The notes: generated from the letters alone by a model not told the origin. A DNA stretch of 64,000 nt from Acidimicrobiales bacterium (GCA_040219515.1 JAVJSI010000011.1:156130-220129); one strand, 5' to 3'. Numbered from the stretch's first letter, positions 51,221 to 62,348 are shown. Made by a program: numbers and translations.

Positions 51221-54200
51221 TCAGCCCCGGGAGGCGGCCATGATCGCCTCGGTCTCGTCGCCGCCGGATTCGCGGGCCGCGGCCGCGGCCTCGAGCACCC
51301 GTCGGTAGTCGGTGGGCATCACCTTGACGAACTCGCCGGCGGTGGTGCCCCAATCGGCCAGGATTCGAGCGGCAACCTCGCTGCCCGTCTCGTGGCGGTG
51401 CTTCTCGATGCGGTCCCGCAGCCAGCCGAGATCCTCGTCGTCGAGGCTCTCGAGCTCGACCATCTCGCGGTTGAGCCGCTTCGGGAACACGCCGGTGGGG
51501 TCGTGGACGAACGCCACTCCCCCGCTCATCCCGGCGGCGAAGTTGCGCCCGGTCGGGCCGAGGATGACGGCTCGACCACCGGTCATGTACTCACATCCGT
51601 GGTCACCGATGGCCTCGACCACGGCGATGGCCCCCGAGTTGCGGACACAGAACCGTTCACCGACCGCGCCGCGCAGGAACACCTCTCCCCCGGTCGCGCC
51701 GTAGAGGATGACGTTGCCGGCGATGACGTTCTCCTCGGCCACGAACCGGGCGTCGTCGGGCGGTCGCACGACCACGCGCCCGCCGGACAGCCCCTTGCCG
51801 ACATAGTCGTTCGCGTCGCCGCTGAGGCGGAGGGTGATGCCCTTCGGGAGGAACGCGCCGAGACTGTTGCCTGCCGATCCGGTGAAGTTGACGACGATCG
51901 TGTCGTCGGGAAGGCCGGCGCTGCCGTAACGGGTGGTCACCTCGAACCCGAGCAGCGTGCCGACCGTGCGGTTCACGTTGCGGATGGGGATGTCGATCGT
52001 GACCGGGCGTCCCTCGTCGAGGGCGCCCTCGGCCAGCTGGATCAGCGTCTGGTCGAGGGCGGCCTCGAGGCCGTGGTCCTGGTCCTTCCACTGGTGCCGA
52101 CGTGCCTCGCGGGCGATCTCGGGGAGATGGAGGATGGGCGACAGATCGAGCCCGTCGGCCTTCCAGTGGTTCACGGCGTCGGTGACGTCGAGAACCTCGA
52201 CCTGGCCGACGGCCTCGTCGAGGTTGCGGAATCCGAGCTCGGCCATGAGTTCGCGGACCTCCTCCGCGATGTACTCGAAGAAGTTGACCACGAACTCGGG
52301 CGAACCGGAGAACTTCTTGCGAAGCTCCGGGTTCTGCGTGGCCACGCCCACCGGGCAGGTGTCGAGGTGGCAGACCCGCATCATCACGCAGCCCATGACG
52401 ACGAGAGGGGCCGTGGCGAAGCCGAACTCCTCGGCGCCCAGGAGCGCGGCGATCATCACGTCACGGCCGGTCTTGAGCTGTCCGTCGCACTGCACGACGA
52501 TGCGATCGCGAAGGTCGTTGAGCAGCAGGGTCTGCTGGGTCTCGGCCAGGCCGAGCTCCCAGGGCGCGCCGGCGTGCTTGATCGAGGTCTGGGGTGAGGC
52601 GCCGGTGCCGCCGTCGTGACCGGAGATCAGCACCACGTCGGCATGCGCCTTCGACACTCCGGCGGCCACGGTGCCCACGCCGACCTCGGCCACGAGCTTC
52701 ACATGGATGCGGGCCTTCGGATTGGCGTTCTTGAGATCGTGGATCAGCTGGGCGAGATCCTCGATCGAATAGATGTCGTGGTGCGGCGGCGGAGAGATGA
52801 GCCCGACCCCCGGGGTGGAGTGTCGGGTCTCGGCGATCCACGGGTACACCTTGTGGCCGGGCAGCTGACCGCCCTCACCGGGCTTGGCGCCCTGGGCCAT
52901 CTTGATCTGGATGTCATCGGCGTTCACGAGGTACTCGCTGGTCACGCCGAAACGCCCGCTGGCCGCCTGCTTGATGGCGCTGCGGCGCAGATCGCCGTTC
53001 TCGTCGGGGACGAAACGGCGGGCGTCCTCGCCGCCCTCCCCGGTGTTGGACTTCGCGCCGATGCGGTTCATGGCGATGGCGAGCGTCTCGTGCGCCTCGG
53101 CGGAGATCGAGCCGTAGCTCATCGCTCCCGTGGAGAAGCGGCGCACGATCGATTCGACCGACTCGACCTCGTCGAGGGGTACCGACGGCCGGGCGTCGGT
53201 GCGGAACTTGAACAGGCCGCGGAGGGTGCCGAGATCCGTCGCATGGTCGTTGACCCGGCCGGTGTAGTCCTTGAAGACGTCGTAGCGGCCTTCGCGGGTG
53301 GCGTGTTGGAGTTTGAAGACGGTCTCGGGATTGAAGAGGTGATACTCCCCTTCGCGGCGCCACTGGTACTCGCCGCCCACCTCGAGCGTGCGGTGCGCTC
53401 GCTCGGTTGCGTTGATCGGGAACGCCAGACGGTGGCGCGAGGCGATCTCCTCGGCCAGCACGTCGAGTCCGACGCCGCCGAGACGGCTGACGGTGCCGGT
53501 GAAGTACTCGTCGACCACGCTCGCATCGAGGCCGATCGCCTCGAAGATCTGGGCCCCGGTGTAGGACGCGACCGTCGAGATGCCCATCTTCGACATCACC
53601 TTGAGGATGCCCGTGCCGGCCGCCTTCACGAAGTTGGCGTGGGCGACGTCGGGGTCCATCGAGGGGTCGAGTCCGTGGTCGCCGTTGGCGATCATGTCCT
53701 CGATGGTCTCGAACACCAGATAGGGGTTGATCGCGTTGGCCCCGTAGCCGATCAGCAAGCAGACCTGATGACACTCGCGCACGTCGCCGCTCTCGACGAC
53801 GAGTCCGGCGCGGCTGCGGGACTTCTCCCGCACGAGATGGTGATGGACGGCACTGGTGGCGAGCAGTGACGGAATCGGCGCCATGGTGTCGTCGGTGCCA
53901 CGATCGGAGAGGACGATCACCGTGGCGCCCGCGTCGATCGCGGCCGATGCCTCGGACCGTAGACGGGCGAGCGCGGCAGCGAGACCGTCGGCGCCCTCGG
54001 CTACCGGGAACCGCGCCGAGAGGACCTCGGTACGGAAGCCGCCCGGGCCGTCGCCACCGTCGAGGGCGACGAGGCGAGCGAGGTCACTGTCGCTGATGAC
54101 CGGGTTGTCGAGATGGATCGTGCGGCACGAGTCCGGCTGAGGATCGAACAGGTTGCCTTCGGGGCCGACGCGGGCGAATGTCGAGGTGATGATCTTCTCG

Positions 54201-55837
54201 CGGATGGCGTCGAGCGGCGGGTTCGTCACCTGCGCGAAGAGCTGCTGGAAGTAGTCGCTCAGCTGGCGTGACCGTGTGGACAGCACGGCGATCGGCGTGT
54301 CGGTGCCCATCGAACCCATCGCCTCCTTGCCGTCGATGGCCATGGGCGCGATGAGGAGCCTCTTCTCCTCGAGCGTGTAGCCGAAGGTCTGCTGGCGTTG
54401 GACGAGCGTACCCTCGCCACGCGGACGGGGGGTGCCTTCGGGAAGGTCGGCGAGCGTGACGAGATGCTGGTCGATCCACTCGCCGTAGGGCCGGGCGTCG
54501 GCGATGCGCTGCTTGATCTCGTCGTCGCGGACGATGCGACCCTCTTCGGTGTCGATGAGGAACATGCGGCCGGGCTGGAGACGGCCCTTCTCGACCACCT
54601 TGTCCTGGGGGATCTCGACCACGCCGACCTCGCTGGCCATGATCACGAGGCCGTCGTCGGTGACCCAGTAGCGCGACGGGCGCAGCCCGTTGCGGTCGAG
54701 GACCGCCCCGATGACCCGGCCGTCGGTGAAGGCGATCGAGGCCGGCCCGTCCCACGGTTCCATCCGAGCGGCGTTGTACCGGTAGAAGGCCTTCTGGGCT
54801 TCGCCCATCTCCTCGTGGTGTTCCCAGGGCTCCGGGATCATCATGAGCACGGCCTCTTCGAGCGGAATGCCGCCGAGGACGAGGAGTTCGAGGGCCTCGT
54901 CGAATCCGGCTGTGTCCGACGCACCAGGGGTGCAGATCGGGAAGGCACGTTCGAGTCCGGGAAGGTTGGGCGTCGAGAGGAGGGCCTCTCGGGCCCGCAT
55001 CCAGTTGCGGTTGCCCTGGATGGTGTTGATCTCGCCGTTGTGGGCGACGATCCGATACGGGTGGGCGAGCGGCCAGGACGGGAACGTGTTGGTGGAGAAG
55101 CGCGAATGGACGAGCGCCATCGCGCTCTCGACGCGCCGGTCGGTGAGATCGGGGTAGAACGCCGCCAATTGCGGGGTGGTGAGCATGCCCTTGTAGACGA
55201 TCGTGGCGCTGCTGAGCGACGGAAAATAGACGCCGTCGTGGGCCTCGGAGGCACCACCCATCGCCTCGTTGACCTCGTCGGGGCCTGCGGACACCGAAGT
55301 CTCGTGCTCGATGCGCTTTCGGGCGATGAAGGCGAGGCGATCGAGTCCTCGGCCCGTGAGCGGACTGCCATCCGCCGCCCTGCCCGCCACGAAGACCTGC
55401 CGGAACGTCGGCATCGTCATCAGCGACGCGGATCCGAGTATCGATTCGTCGACGGTGACATCGCGCCAGCCGAGCACCTCGAGTCCCTCGTCGCGCAGGA
55501 TGGCCTCGACGGCCCGTTCGGCGACGGACGCGGACTCGTCGTCCTGGGGTAGGAACGCGATGCCGGTGGCGTACTCGCCGCTCGGCGGAAGGTCGAACGA
55601 CAGCACGTCGCGATAGAAGCGGTCGGGGATCTGGATGAGGATTCCCGCGCCGTCGCCCGTGTTGATGTCGGCTCCCTGCGCACCGCGGTGCTCCATGTTG
55701 CAGAGGGCACCGATGCCCTTCAGCACGGTGTCGTGGCTGGCCCGGCCGTGGATGTCGCACACGAAGCTGACGCCGCACGAGTCGTGCTCGTTGCGGGGGT
55801 CATACAGTCCTTGACGGGGTGGCAGGGCGCCGGCCAT
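51221..55837 (-). CDS. gltB: Glutamate synthase large subunit GltB
   Basis: A 1538-residue enzyme converting glutamine and 2-oxoglutarate to two glutamates. The class II amidotransferase domain begins after a short propeptide; the nucleophile is Cys21 in [12 protein letters not shown]. The central and FMN synthase domains follow ([52 protein letters not shown]), then the 3Fe-4S site ([15 protein letters not shown]) and the C-terminal beta-helix domain ([26 protein letters not shown]). The ATG at 55835-55837 follows GAGGAGACC. It is the main ammonia-assimilation enzyme with gltD. Confidence 0.97.
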   Translation of the reverse strand: MAGALPPRQGLYDPRNEHDSCGVSFVCDIHGRASHDTVLKGIGALCNMEHRGAQGADINTGDGAGILIQIPDRFYRDVLSFDLPPSGEYATGIAFLPQDDESASVAERAVEAILRDEGLEVLGWRDVTVDESILGSASLMTMPTFRQVFVAGRAADGSPLTGRGLDRLAFIARKRIEHETSVSAGPDEVNEAMGGASEAHDGVYFPSLSSATIVYKGMLTTPQLAAFYPDLTDRRVESAMALVHSRFSTNTFPSWPLAHPYRIVAHNGEINTIQGNRNWMRAREALLSTPNLPGLERAFPICTPGASDTAGFDEALELLVLGGIPLEEAVLMMIPEPWEHHEEMGEAQKAFYRYNAARMEPWDGPASIAFTDGRVIGAVLDRNGLRPSRYWVTDDGLVIMASEVGVVEIPQDKVVEKGRLQPGRMFLIDTEEGRIVRDDEIKQRIADARPYGEWIDQHLVTLADLPEGTPRPRGEGTLVQRQQTFGYTLEEKRLLIAPMAIDGKEAMGSMGTDTPIAVLSTRSRQLSDYFQQLFAQVTNPPLDAIREKIITSTFARVGPEGNLFDPQPDSCRTIHLDNPVISDSDLARLVALDGGDGPGGFRTEVLSARFPVAEGADGLAAALARLRSEASAAIDAGATVIVLSDRGTDDTMAPIPSLLATSAVHHHLVREKSRSRAGLVVESGDVRECHQVCLLIGYGANAINPYLVFETIEDMIANGDHGLDPSMDPDVAHANFVKAAGTGILKVMSKMGISTVASYTGAQIFEAIGLDASVVDEYFTGTVSRLGGVGLDVLAEEIASRHRLAFPINATERAHRTLEVGGEYQWRREGEYHLFNPETVFKLQHATREGRYDVFKDYTGRVNDHATDLGTLRGLFKFRTDARPSVPLDEVESVESIVRRFSTGAMSYGSISAEAHETLAIAMNRIGAKSNTGEGGEDARRFVPDENGDLRRSAIKQAASGRFGVTSEYLVNADDIQIKMAQGAKPGEGGQLPGHKVYPWIAETRHSTPGVGLISPPPHHDIYSIEDLAQLIHDLKNANPKARIHVKLVAEVGVGTVAAGVSKAHADVVLISGHDGGTGASPQTSIKHAGAPWELGLAETQQTLLLNDLRDRIVVQCDGQLKTGRDVMIAALLGAEEFGFATAPLVVMGCVMMRVCHLDTCPVGVATQNPELRKKFSGSPEFVVNFFEYIAEEVRELMAELGFRNLDEAVGQVEVLDVTDAVNHWKADGLDLSPILHLPEIAREARRHQWKDQDHGLEAALDQTLIQLAEGALDEGRPVTIDIPIRNVNRTVGTLLGFEVTTRYGSAGLPDDTIVVNFTGSAGNSLGAFLPKGITLRLSGDANDYVGKGLSGGRVVVRPPDDARFVAEENVIAGNVILYGATGGEVFLRGAVGERFCVRNSGAIAVVEAIGDHGCEYMTGGRAVILGPTGRNFAAGMSGGVAFVHDPTGVFPKRLNREMVELESLDDEDLGWLRDRIEKHRHETGSEVAARILADWGTTAGEFVKVMPTDYRRVLEAAAAARESGGDETEAIMAASRG

Positions 55838-55985
55838 TGGTCTCCTCAGGGTCTCCAGCGTCCGGGCGCGGGCCCGGACATGTGTGGAGCAGGGACGACG
55901 TTGGCCCGGCTTCCAGGACGAGAAACCGTAGCGATTCCCCATCAGGGACGACCAACTCGGGCCGTCGGTGGGTCATCATAGGCCG

Positions 55986-57269
55986 ATGCGAGCACCTGAC
56001 CTCTCGGTTTCCCGGCGGCTTCTGGGCCGCCTCGACGACTCCCCCACCCCGTTCCACGCGGTCGCAACCGCCGCCGCCGTGCTGGCCGACGACGGATTCT
56101 CCGAGATCGCAGCGGGCACGGCCATCCCCGTCCGGGGCCGCTCGTTCGTCCGGCGAGGCGGTGCCCTCGTGGCGTGGGTGGTGGACGAAGCCCACAATGC
56201 GTCCAGCCCGGTGAGGGTCGTCGGCGCCCACACCGACAGCCCCAACCTTCGGATCAAGCCCCAGCCCGACTCGGGCGATGAGCGGTGGCGCCAACTCGGT
56301 GTCGAGATCTACGGCGGCGTACTGCTCAACTCGTGGCTCGACCGTGATCTCGGTCTCGCCGGGCGGGTCGTGGTGCGCGACGGCGACGGGGTGTCCACCC
56401 GCCTCCTGCGAGACGATCGACCGCTGCTGCGGCTACCCCAGCTGGCCATCCACCTCGACCGTGAGATCCACGAGAAGGGATTGATGCTCAACAAGCAGGT
56501 CCACATGGCCCCGATCTGGGCGGCCGGTCAGGACGCACCGTCGTTCTCGAGCTATCTCGCCGGACAGCTCGATGTCGCCCCCGACGACATCGTGTCGTGG
56601 GAGGTCATGGCCCACGACCTCACCCCGGCGGCGCTCACCGGTCTCGACGAGCAGTTCCTCGCGTCCGCCCGCATCGACAACCTGCTGTCGTGCTTCGTCG
56701 GCCTGGAGGCCCTGCGGGAGGTGGCCGCCGCCCCCGGCCCGTCGATCCCGGTCCTGTGCCTCTTCGACCATGAGGAGGTCGGCAGCGTCAGCAGCACCGG
56801 CGCGGCATCGCCCCTGCTCGGCGACATCGTCGACCGCATCGGTGCCGCACTCGGAGGCGACCTCGAGGACCGCGCCCGGAGCCGGGCCGACAGCCTGGTG
56901 CTCTCCGCCGACGGCGCCCACGCGACGCACCCGAACTACGCCGATCGCCACGAGCCCGACCACATGGTGGCGGTCAACGCGGGCCCGGTGCTGAAGGTCA
57001 ACGCCAACCAGCGCTACGCGACGGATGCCGAGACCGCGGCCGCGTTCACCCTCGCCTGTGAGCGTGCCGAGGTGCCGATGCAGCGATTCGTCACCCGTAC
57101 CGACCTTGCCTGCGGCTCCACGATCGGCCCGGCCGCGGCCGGCCGGCTCGGGATGGCCGTCGTCGACGCCGGGTGTGCGCAGCTCGCCATGCACTCGGCC
57201 CGCGAGATGGCCGGCAGCCACGACCCGGCGTGGTTCCAGGCCGCGATCGTGGCGCTGCTCAGCGCCTGA
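55986..57269 (+). CDS. apeB: M18-family aminopeptidase
   Basis: A 427-residue zinc aminopeptidase of the DNPEP/ApeB family, removing acidic or other N-terminal residues from peptides. The metal and catalytic motifs are present: VGAHTDSPNLRIKP, then EIYGGVLLNSWLDRD, FDHEEVGSVSSTGAAS, and CGSTIGP with AQLAMHSAREMAGS. The ATG 55986 is preferred over the GTG 55968 because MRAPDLS is the normal N-terminus; CATCAT six bases upstream is a weak -10. It converges with the TrkH gene, ends overlapping by 11 bases. Confidence 0.94.
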   Translation: MRAPDLSVSRRLLGRLDDSPTPFHAVATAAAVLADDGFSEIAAGTAIPVRGRSFVRRGGALVAWVVDEAHNASSPVRVVGAHTDSPNLRIKPQPDSGDERWRQLGVEIYGGVLLNSWLDRDLGLAGRVVVRDGDGVSTRLLRDDRPLLRLPQLAIHLDREIHEKGLMLNKQVHMAPIWAAGQDAPSFSSYLAGQLDVAPDDIVSWEVMAHDLTPAALTGLDEQFLASARIDNLLSCFVGLEALREVAAAPGPSIPVLCLFDHEEVGSVSSTGAASPLLGDIVDRIGAALGGDLEDRARSRADSLVLSADGAHATHPNYADRHEPDHMVAVNAGPVLKVNANQRYATDAETAAAFTLACERAEVPMQRFVTRTDLACGSTIGPAAAGRLGMAVVDAGCAQLAMHSAREMAGSHDPAWFQAAIVALLSA

Positions 57270-58836
57270 GACCGTCCTTCACGACGCGATAGGGCGCCGC
57301 GAACATCAGCAACATCGGGAAGATCTCGAGGCGTCCGACGAGCATCAGCAGCGCGAGGACGAGACGAGCGGGCTGCGAGAACGCGGTCGAGAACGATGCC
57401 GTGGGTCCCGCGTTGCCGAGGGACGGTCCCATGTTGCCGAGGGAACCGATGACGCCGCCGATGGACGCGTCGAGATCGCCACCGAGGGCGGTCACGGCCA
57501 GGACGCCGGCCAGGACGATCAGGACGTAGAGGACGAAGAAGCCCGCCATTCGCGACACGATGTCCTCGGCGACCGCCGTGGTTCCGTGCTTGATGGGGAG
57601 CACGGCGCGGGGCTTCTCGGTGCGACGGATGGTCCGGATCGTGTGCGCGAACAGCACCTGGACACGCATCACCTTGATACCGCCCGAGGTGGAGCCGGTC
57701 GACGCACCCGACACGAAGAGCAACAGCAGCACCATCTGCGCGGCCGGGGCCCAGGTGACGAAGTCCCCCGGGGCGCCCGACGAGGTGGCGTTTCCGTACC
57801 CCGTGCTCGTGCCGAGGGAGACGACGTTGAAGGCGCCGGTGCGGATCGCGGTCGTGGCCGAGTAGTCCGAATCGAGGAGCAGGATCGTGCTGACCACGAT
57901 CACGGCTCCGGCCACGATCACGAGATAGCCGCGGAACTCCGGGTCGCGGCGATACGCCGACATGTCGCCCTGTGCCGCGCGCCAGTGCAGGGCGAAGTTG
58001 GCGCCGCCATAGAGCATTCCCGCGATGATCACGAGCTCGACGATGGCGCTGTCGTAGTAGCCGATCGACTGGCCGTAGGGCGAGAACCCGCCCGTGGACG
58101 TGGTGGTGAGCGCATGCGCGACACTGTCGTAGAAGCTCGGACCCGGCACCGCGAAGAGGGCGACCGTGACCAGGATGGTGAAGACCACATAGATGGTCCA
58201 GAGATTGCGCGCCGTCTCCGAGACCCTCGGGGTGAGGCGGTCGCCGGCCTCGCCGGGGGCCTCGGCCGTGATGAGGTCGAGACCACCCACGCCCAGAAAC
58301 GGGAGGATGGTGACGGCGAGCACCACGATGCCCATGCCGCCGTACCACTGGGTCGACTGGCGATACATCATCAGGCCGCGGCCGGGCGATTCGAAGTCGT
58401 TGAGTGCCGTCGATCCCGTGCAGCTGAATCCCGAGGCCGACTCGAAGACGGCATTGACGATCTGCTCGACGAGGCCGTCCCCCGTCGTGGCGAAGGTCCC
58501 GGCCAGGACGTAGGGAATCGCCCCACCGAGCGTGACGATCAGCCAGGTCCAGCCGACGGCGGCGAAGATCGCCCGCGTGCGGACCGAGTCGGCCCGCGTT
58601 CCTCGCCACAGGCCGAGGCCGATCCCGGCACAAATGAGCGTGGACGCGAGCATGGCCGTGGTGTCGGTGTCGGTCGACGCCCATTCGACGATCGTGGACA
58701 GGCCCATTCCGAGCGCCACGAACGAGAGCGCGATGCCGCTGACGTGCAGTGCGGTGTTGGGCAACCCACGCGGCTCGTCGCTGAGACGGCTGATGAGCTC
58801 GACCGGGTTCGTGCCGGAGCGAGAGGCCGTCCTCAT
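57259..58836 (-). CDS. trkH: TrkH-family potassium uptake subunit (intact filter)
   Basis: A 525-residue K+ translocating subunit with four M1-P-M2 repeats and about ten helices. The four filter loops are all of canonical form: FSCTGSTALND, TTTSTGGFSPYG, GTSTGYGNA and GNMGPSLGNAG, each with the essential glycine. It is the third gene in a tight operon (trkA, second TrkH, this gene) with ATGA overlaps, and should be gated by TrkA. The start is ATG 58834-58836. Confidence 0.94.
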   Translation of the reverse strand: MRTASRSGTNPVELISRLSDEPRGLPNTALHVSGIALSFVALGMGLSTIVEWASTDTDTTAMLASTLICAGIGLGLWRGTRADSVRTRAIFAAVGWTWLIVTLGGAIPYVLAGTFATTGDGLVEQIVNAVFESASGFSCTGSTALNDFESPGRGLMMYRQSTQWYGGMGIVVLAVTILPFLGVGGLDLITAEAPGEAGDRLTPRVSETARNLWTIYVVFTILVTVALFAVPGPSFYDSVAHALTTTSTGGFSPYGQSIGYYDSAIVELVIIAGMLYGGANFALHWRAAQGDMSAYRRDPEFRGYLVIVAGAVIVVSTILLLDSDYSATTAIRTGAFNVVSLGTSTGYGNATSSGAPGDFVTWAPAAQMVLLLLFVSGASTGSTSGGIKVMRVQVLFAHTIRTIRRTEKPRAVLPIKHGTTAVAEDIVSRMAGFFVLYVLIVLAGVLAVTALGGDLDASIGGVIGSLGNMGPSLGNAGPTASFSTAFSQPARLVLALLMLVGRLEIFPMLLMFAAPYRVVKDGLRR

Positions 58837-60347
58837 CGGCGCCACCGGCGAGCCATGAACCGACGAGCCTGGCGAACGCCGGCCCTGCGGGCCGCGAAGA
58901 TCGACGAGACCGCCAGCAACAGCGGCAGGATGGTCATCCGGCCGGCCAGCATGAAGGGTGTGAGGAGGAGGCGAGCGGCCGGGGACCAGTCGGAGATGTC
59001 GCCGTAGGGCCCGGCGCCGACACCGGGGCCGTGGGTGGAGATCACGGAGGCACCGGTGTAGATCGCGCCCACCACGTCGAGACCGGCGGCTGCCAGGGCG
59101 AATGCCGCCACGCCGCACAAACCGATGTGCGCGATCTGATATCCGGTGGTGCGTTCGAGTATTCGTTCCCCGATGGGTGCATCGGCCTGTTTCACCACGA
59201 CGATGGAGTGCGGGTCGAGTTGACGACGCAGCTCGCGTCGGGCGAACCCGACGAGCGTCCACGCCCTCACCACCCGCAGCCCGCCACCGGCGCTGGACGC
59301 CATCGAGCCGGTGCTGATCAACACGAGCAGGACCACCAGCAGCGCGTCGTCGAACACGGTCCAGTCGCCCACCGCGTAGCCGGTGGTGCTCAGCGCCGAG
59401 GCGGCCGTGAAGCTCGCGTCGAGGATGCTGATGTCGTCGGCGCCGAGAGCGATCGTGATCGCACCTGACGCGAGTAGCCCGAGGTAGAGCCGAAGCTCGG
59501 TGCTGCGCCAGACCGGGCGGAGTCGGCCGCGAATGATCCACCAGATCACGAAGAAGCTGGATCCGCCGACGATCATGCCGAGGGTGGCGACGGTGCGCGG
59601 TCCGGTGCCGAATCCGGCGAACGAGTCGAGCTGTGAGGAGAAGCCACCGGTGGAGATCGTGGTCATGGCGTGCACGGCGGCGTCGCGGGGGCCCAGGCCC
59701 GTGACGATATAGCCGATGCCGAGGACACCCGTGAGGAGCGAGTAGACGATCGCGACGCGGCGGCCGCCGATGGTCGGTGTCGGCGCCAGTCGGTCCGACG
59801 TCTGATGAGATGCGGTCGCGTTGAGCTGGGTGCCGCGAAACGCGAGCGGCAGCGCGACGACGCCGACCACCACGCCGATCAGGCCGCCGAGCCACTGTGT
59901 GGCCCCCCGCCAGAGTTGCATCGGCAGGGTGAGTTCGGTGGGGTCGACGGTGGTCATCGCCACCGTGCTGAAGCCGGCCGCCGCTTCGACGAAGGCGTTG
60001 TCGACGCGCTCGATCGTGCCGGTGGCCAGATACACGAGGGTGCCGAGGACCACGAGAACGAGCCAGCTGAGGGCGAGGGCTACGAGTATCCGACCCGGCA
60101 CCGGACGGGCGGCGAGCGACAGCGAACCACGGGTGAGATGACCGACGAGCAGCGCGCCGGCGCCGGCGATGACGAGCACCAGCGCATCGCCTGCGTCGTC
60201 CCAGGCGCCGAGGAGCCCGCAGACCACGCTGAGGAAGCCCAGGGCGTAGACGCCGTCGGCGATGGCGAGGCGCGTGTAGGACGAGCGCACCGGACGACCG
60301 AGAGCGAGCCGGTCCCTCGGTGTGCCCGGCAGGCTGCGCTTGCTCAC
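58833..60347 (-). CDS. TrkH-family paralogue with altered first filter loop
   Basis: A 504-residue membrane protein, clearly TrkH-like: filter loops 2 to 4 read STGGFSSQ, LSTTGYAVGD and VISTHGPGVGAG. In loop 1 the canonical glycine is missing (AGFSTVAMTTVDP, alanine in place of glycine). It overlaps the intact TrkH gene by four bases, is preceded by trkA with a four-base overlap, and differs strongly in sequence from its neighbour, so it is an old duplication. It may form a heteromer with the intact TrkH, or transport a different ion. Gene-dosage redundancy is less likely given the lost glycine. Confidence 0.88.
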   Translation of the reverse strand: MSKRSLPGTPRDRLALGRPVRSSYTRLAIADGVYALGFLSVVCGLLGAWDDAGDALVLVIAGAGALLVGHLTRGSLSLAARPVPGRILVALALSWLVLVVLGTLVYLATGTIERVDNAFVEAAAGFSTVAMTTVDPTELTLPMQLWRGATQWLGGLIGVVVGVVALPLAFRGTQLNATASHQTSDRLAPTPTIGGRRVAIVYSLLTGVLGIGYIVTGLGPRDAAVHAMTTISTGGFSSQLDSFAGFGTGPRTVATLGMIVGGSSFFVIWWIIRGRLRPVWRSTELRLYLGLLASGAITIALGADDISILDASFTAASALSTTGYAVGDWTVFDDALLVVLLVLISTGSMASSAGGGLRVVRAWTLVGFARRELRRQLDPHSIVVVKQADAPIGERILERTTGYQIAHIGLCGVAAFALAAAGLDVVGAIYTGASVISTHGPGVGAGPYGDISDWSPAARLLLTPFMLAGRMTILPLLLAVSSIFAARRAGVRQARRFMARRWRR

Positions 60348-61687
60348 CCCAGGACTCGGTGAACCTCGTCGACCGCGCCGGGAATGGCGAAGGCCACGAT
60401 GTGGTCCCGGCCGCGAAGGCGGCTACGACCGCGGGCGATCTGCGCCTTCCCGTCGCGCACGAACGCACCGATGAGGACGTCCTTCGGCAGGCCGAGGTCC
60501 TTGACGAGGGCGCCGTCGGCGGGACTCTTCGGGGCGATCTCGAGCTCGATCACCTCTGCGTCGCCCTGCAGGAAGGTGGCGACGGCGGTGACGTCGCCCC
60601 GAACGAATCGCAGCACGCCGTTGGCGGTGGCGGTGCGAGGAGAGAGGGCGACGTCGATGCCGGCCTGGCCGAGGAGCGTGAGCAGGGCGAGGCGGTGCAC
60701 GACGGCGACGGTCTCGCCTGCCCCCGCAGCCTTCGCATAGAGGCAGGCCAGGATGTTCGCATCGTCTTCACCCGTGAGGGCGACGACCATGTCGTAGCGG
60801 CCGACGTCGGCCTCCTCGAGCAGGTCGGCATCGGCGATGTCGCCCTCGAGGACGAGCGTGTCGTCGAGGCGTTCGGCGAGAACGCGGGCCCGAACCGGGT
60901 TGCGCTCGACGATGACGACCTCGACCCCTCGGCTCGTGAGCTTCTCGGCCAGGATCTCGGCGGTGCGGCCACCGCCCAGGAGCATGACCCGGTTCAGGCT
61001 GGCCCGTTCGAGCCCCAGGAGCTCGGTGACCATCCGTCGGGCCCGCCGTTTGATGGCGACACGAACGTGGTCGCCCGGCTCCAGGCGGTGGTCTCGGCGA
61101 GGGATGACGGTCTCCTCACCACGACCGATCGAACCGACGACGAAGTCCCAGTCGGGCTCGAACTCCTCGCCGATGTCCTTCAGGGAGCGTCCGATGAGCG
61201 GTGCGTCAGCCGGGAGGCGGGCGCCGATGACGATGACCTCACCGCCCGCCATGTAGGCGACCTCATCGGCCCCGGGGAAGTCGAGCAGCTCGAGGACCTC
61301 GGCCGCCGCCTCGGCGTCGGGATCGATCACGAGATCGGCGCCCGACGCCAGGCGAACGCCCTCGGCGTCGGCGCCGCGGAGTTCGGGCGCCTCAATGCGC
61401 ACGATGGTGCGCTCGACGCCGAGCGACTTGGCGAGCAGCGACGAGATCAGGTTCACCTCGTCGTTGCTGGTGACGGCGACCAGGAGCTCGGCCTGTTCGA
61501 CTCCGGCACGGCGCAGCGTGGCGGGATGGGTGCCGCTCCCCTGGACCGTCAGGACGTCGAGATCGTCGCTGAGTGCACGGAGGCGGAGGGCGTCGAGCTC
61601 GACGACGGCGACGTCGTGGCCCTCGCGGCTGAGTCGTTCGGCCACATACGAGCCGACTTCACCGGCTCCGACGACAATCACGTGCAC
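60344..61687 (-). CDS. trkA: TrkA potassium-uptake gating protein
   Basis: A 447-residue cytoplasmic protein with two RCK repeats: RCK_N (MHVIVVGAGEVGSYVAERL and VMLLGGGRTAEILAEKL, each a Rossmann NAD-binding loop) and two RCK_C regions. It gates TrkH in response to nucleotides (NAD(H), ATP/ADP). The start is GTG 61685-61687. It is the first gene of the operon and overlaps the first TrkH gene by four bases. Confidence 0.96.
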   Translation of the reverse strand: MHVIVVGAGEVGSYVAERLSREGHDVAVVELDALRLRALSDDLDVLTVQGSGTHPATLRRAGVEQAELLVAVTSNDEVNLISSLLAKSLGVERTIVRIEAPELRGADAEGVRLASGADLVIDPDAEAAAEVLELLDFPGADEVAYMAGGEVIVIGARLPADAPLIGRSLKDIGEEFEPDWDFVVGSIGRGEETVIPRRDHRLEPGDHVRVAIKRRARRMVTELLGLERASLNRVMLLGGGRTAEILAEKLTSRGVEVVIVERNPVRARVLAERLDDTLVLEGDIADADLLEEADVGRYDMVVALTGEDDANILACLYAKAAGAGETVAVVHRLALLTLLGQAGIDVALSPRTATANGVLRFVRGDVTAVATFLQGDAEVIELEIAPKSPADGALVKDLGLPKDVLIGAFVRDGKAQIARGRSRLRGRDHIVAFAIPGAVDEVHRVLG

Positions 61688-61720
61688 TGCTCTTTTCTAG
61701 CCCCTTCTGCGTCGCTCGGG

Positions 61721-62335
61721 TCAGATCCCGGGGTCCGGGACCGCGGGGTCGAGCGCGCCGGGCCGGAACTCGCGTACCTCGTCCTCGGTGATCACCGCGT
61801 CGAGCCCGATGTCCCAGGCTTCTGTCGGAATCGCATCGACCTCCTGGAAGCCGTGTGCGATGCCGATCACCGTCGGGCGGCGATCCCCGCAACCGGCCAG
61901 GGCCCGGTCGTAGAAGCCGCCCCCCTGTCCGAGGCGATGGCCGGCGCCGTCGAAGGCCACGAGGGGTACGAGGACGACGTCGTGGTTGCGCAGGGCGAGC
62001 AACGGGCCGTGCGCCGGCTCGGGGATGCCGAACGCGCCATCGGCGAGGACGTGATCGGTGTCCCAGACGACGAACTCGAGGTGCTCACCGATGACCCGCG
62101 GCACCGTCACGGTGGCGCCGCGTTCGGCGACGAGGATGAGCGCCGCGTCGATGTCGAGTTCGCCTCGAACGGCGCGATAGCCGGCGACGGTGTCGGCCCG
62201 GCGGAGCACGGGGACACGGGCCAGTCGCGCCATCACGGCCATCGAGGCGGCCGCCTGGTCGTCGTCGTCGAGGTCGGCCCGCTGCTGTCGCAGCGCACGT
62301 CGAATCGCCTGGCGGGCCGCTGCGGTGTCGCTCAC
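61721..62335 (-). CDS. 5-formyltetrahydrofolate cyclo-ligase
   Basis: A 204-residue enzyme making 5,10-methenyl-THF from 5-formyl-THF with ATP. Its family motifs are VPRVIGEHLEFVVW, GIPEP, LVPLVAFDGAGHRLGQGGGFYDRAL and GIAHGFQEVDAIPTEAWD. I chose GTG 62333-62335 because a TACCGT -10 box lies seven bases upstream; a GTG (62344) and a TTG (62362) in frame further up are alternatives. It lies just upstream of trkA (33-base gap) and could lead that operon. Confidence 0.92.
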   Translation of the reverse strand: MSDTAAARQAIRRALRQQRADLDDDDQAAASMAVMARLARVPVLRRADTVAGYRAVRGELDIDAALILVAERGATVTVPRVIGEHLEFVVWDTDHVLADGAFGIPEPAHGPLLALRNHDVVLVPLVAFDGAGHRLGQGGGFYDRALAGCGDRRPTVIGIAHGFQEVDAIPTEAWDIGLDAVITEDEVREFRPGALDPAVPDPGI

Positions 62336-62342
62336 CGTTCGC

Positions 62343-62348
62343 ACGGTA
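62343..62348 (-). promoter_or_regulatory. Putative -10 box (TACCGT) of the cyclo-ligase gene
   Basis: The minus-strand TACCGT ends seven bases before GTG 62335, predicting a leaderless transcript. Confidence 0.5.

Noticed and set aside
49556..52597. 1013-residue open frame on the plus strand over cvnA, gltD and gltB
   Set aside because: It crosses three confirmed minus-strand genes and is a GC-content shadow.
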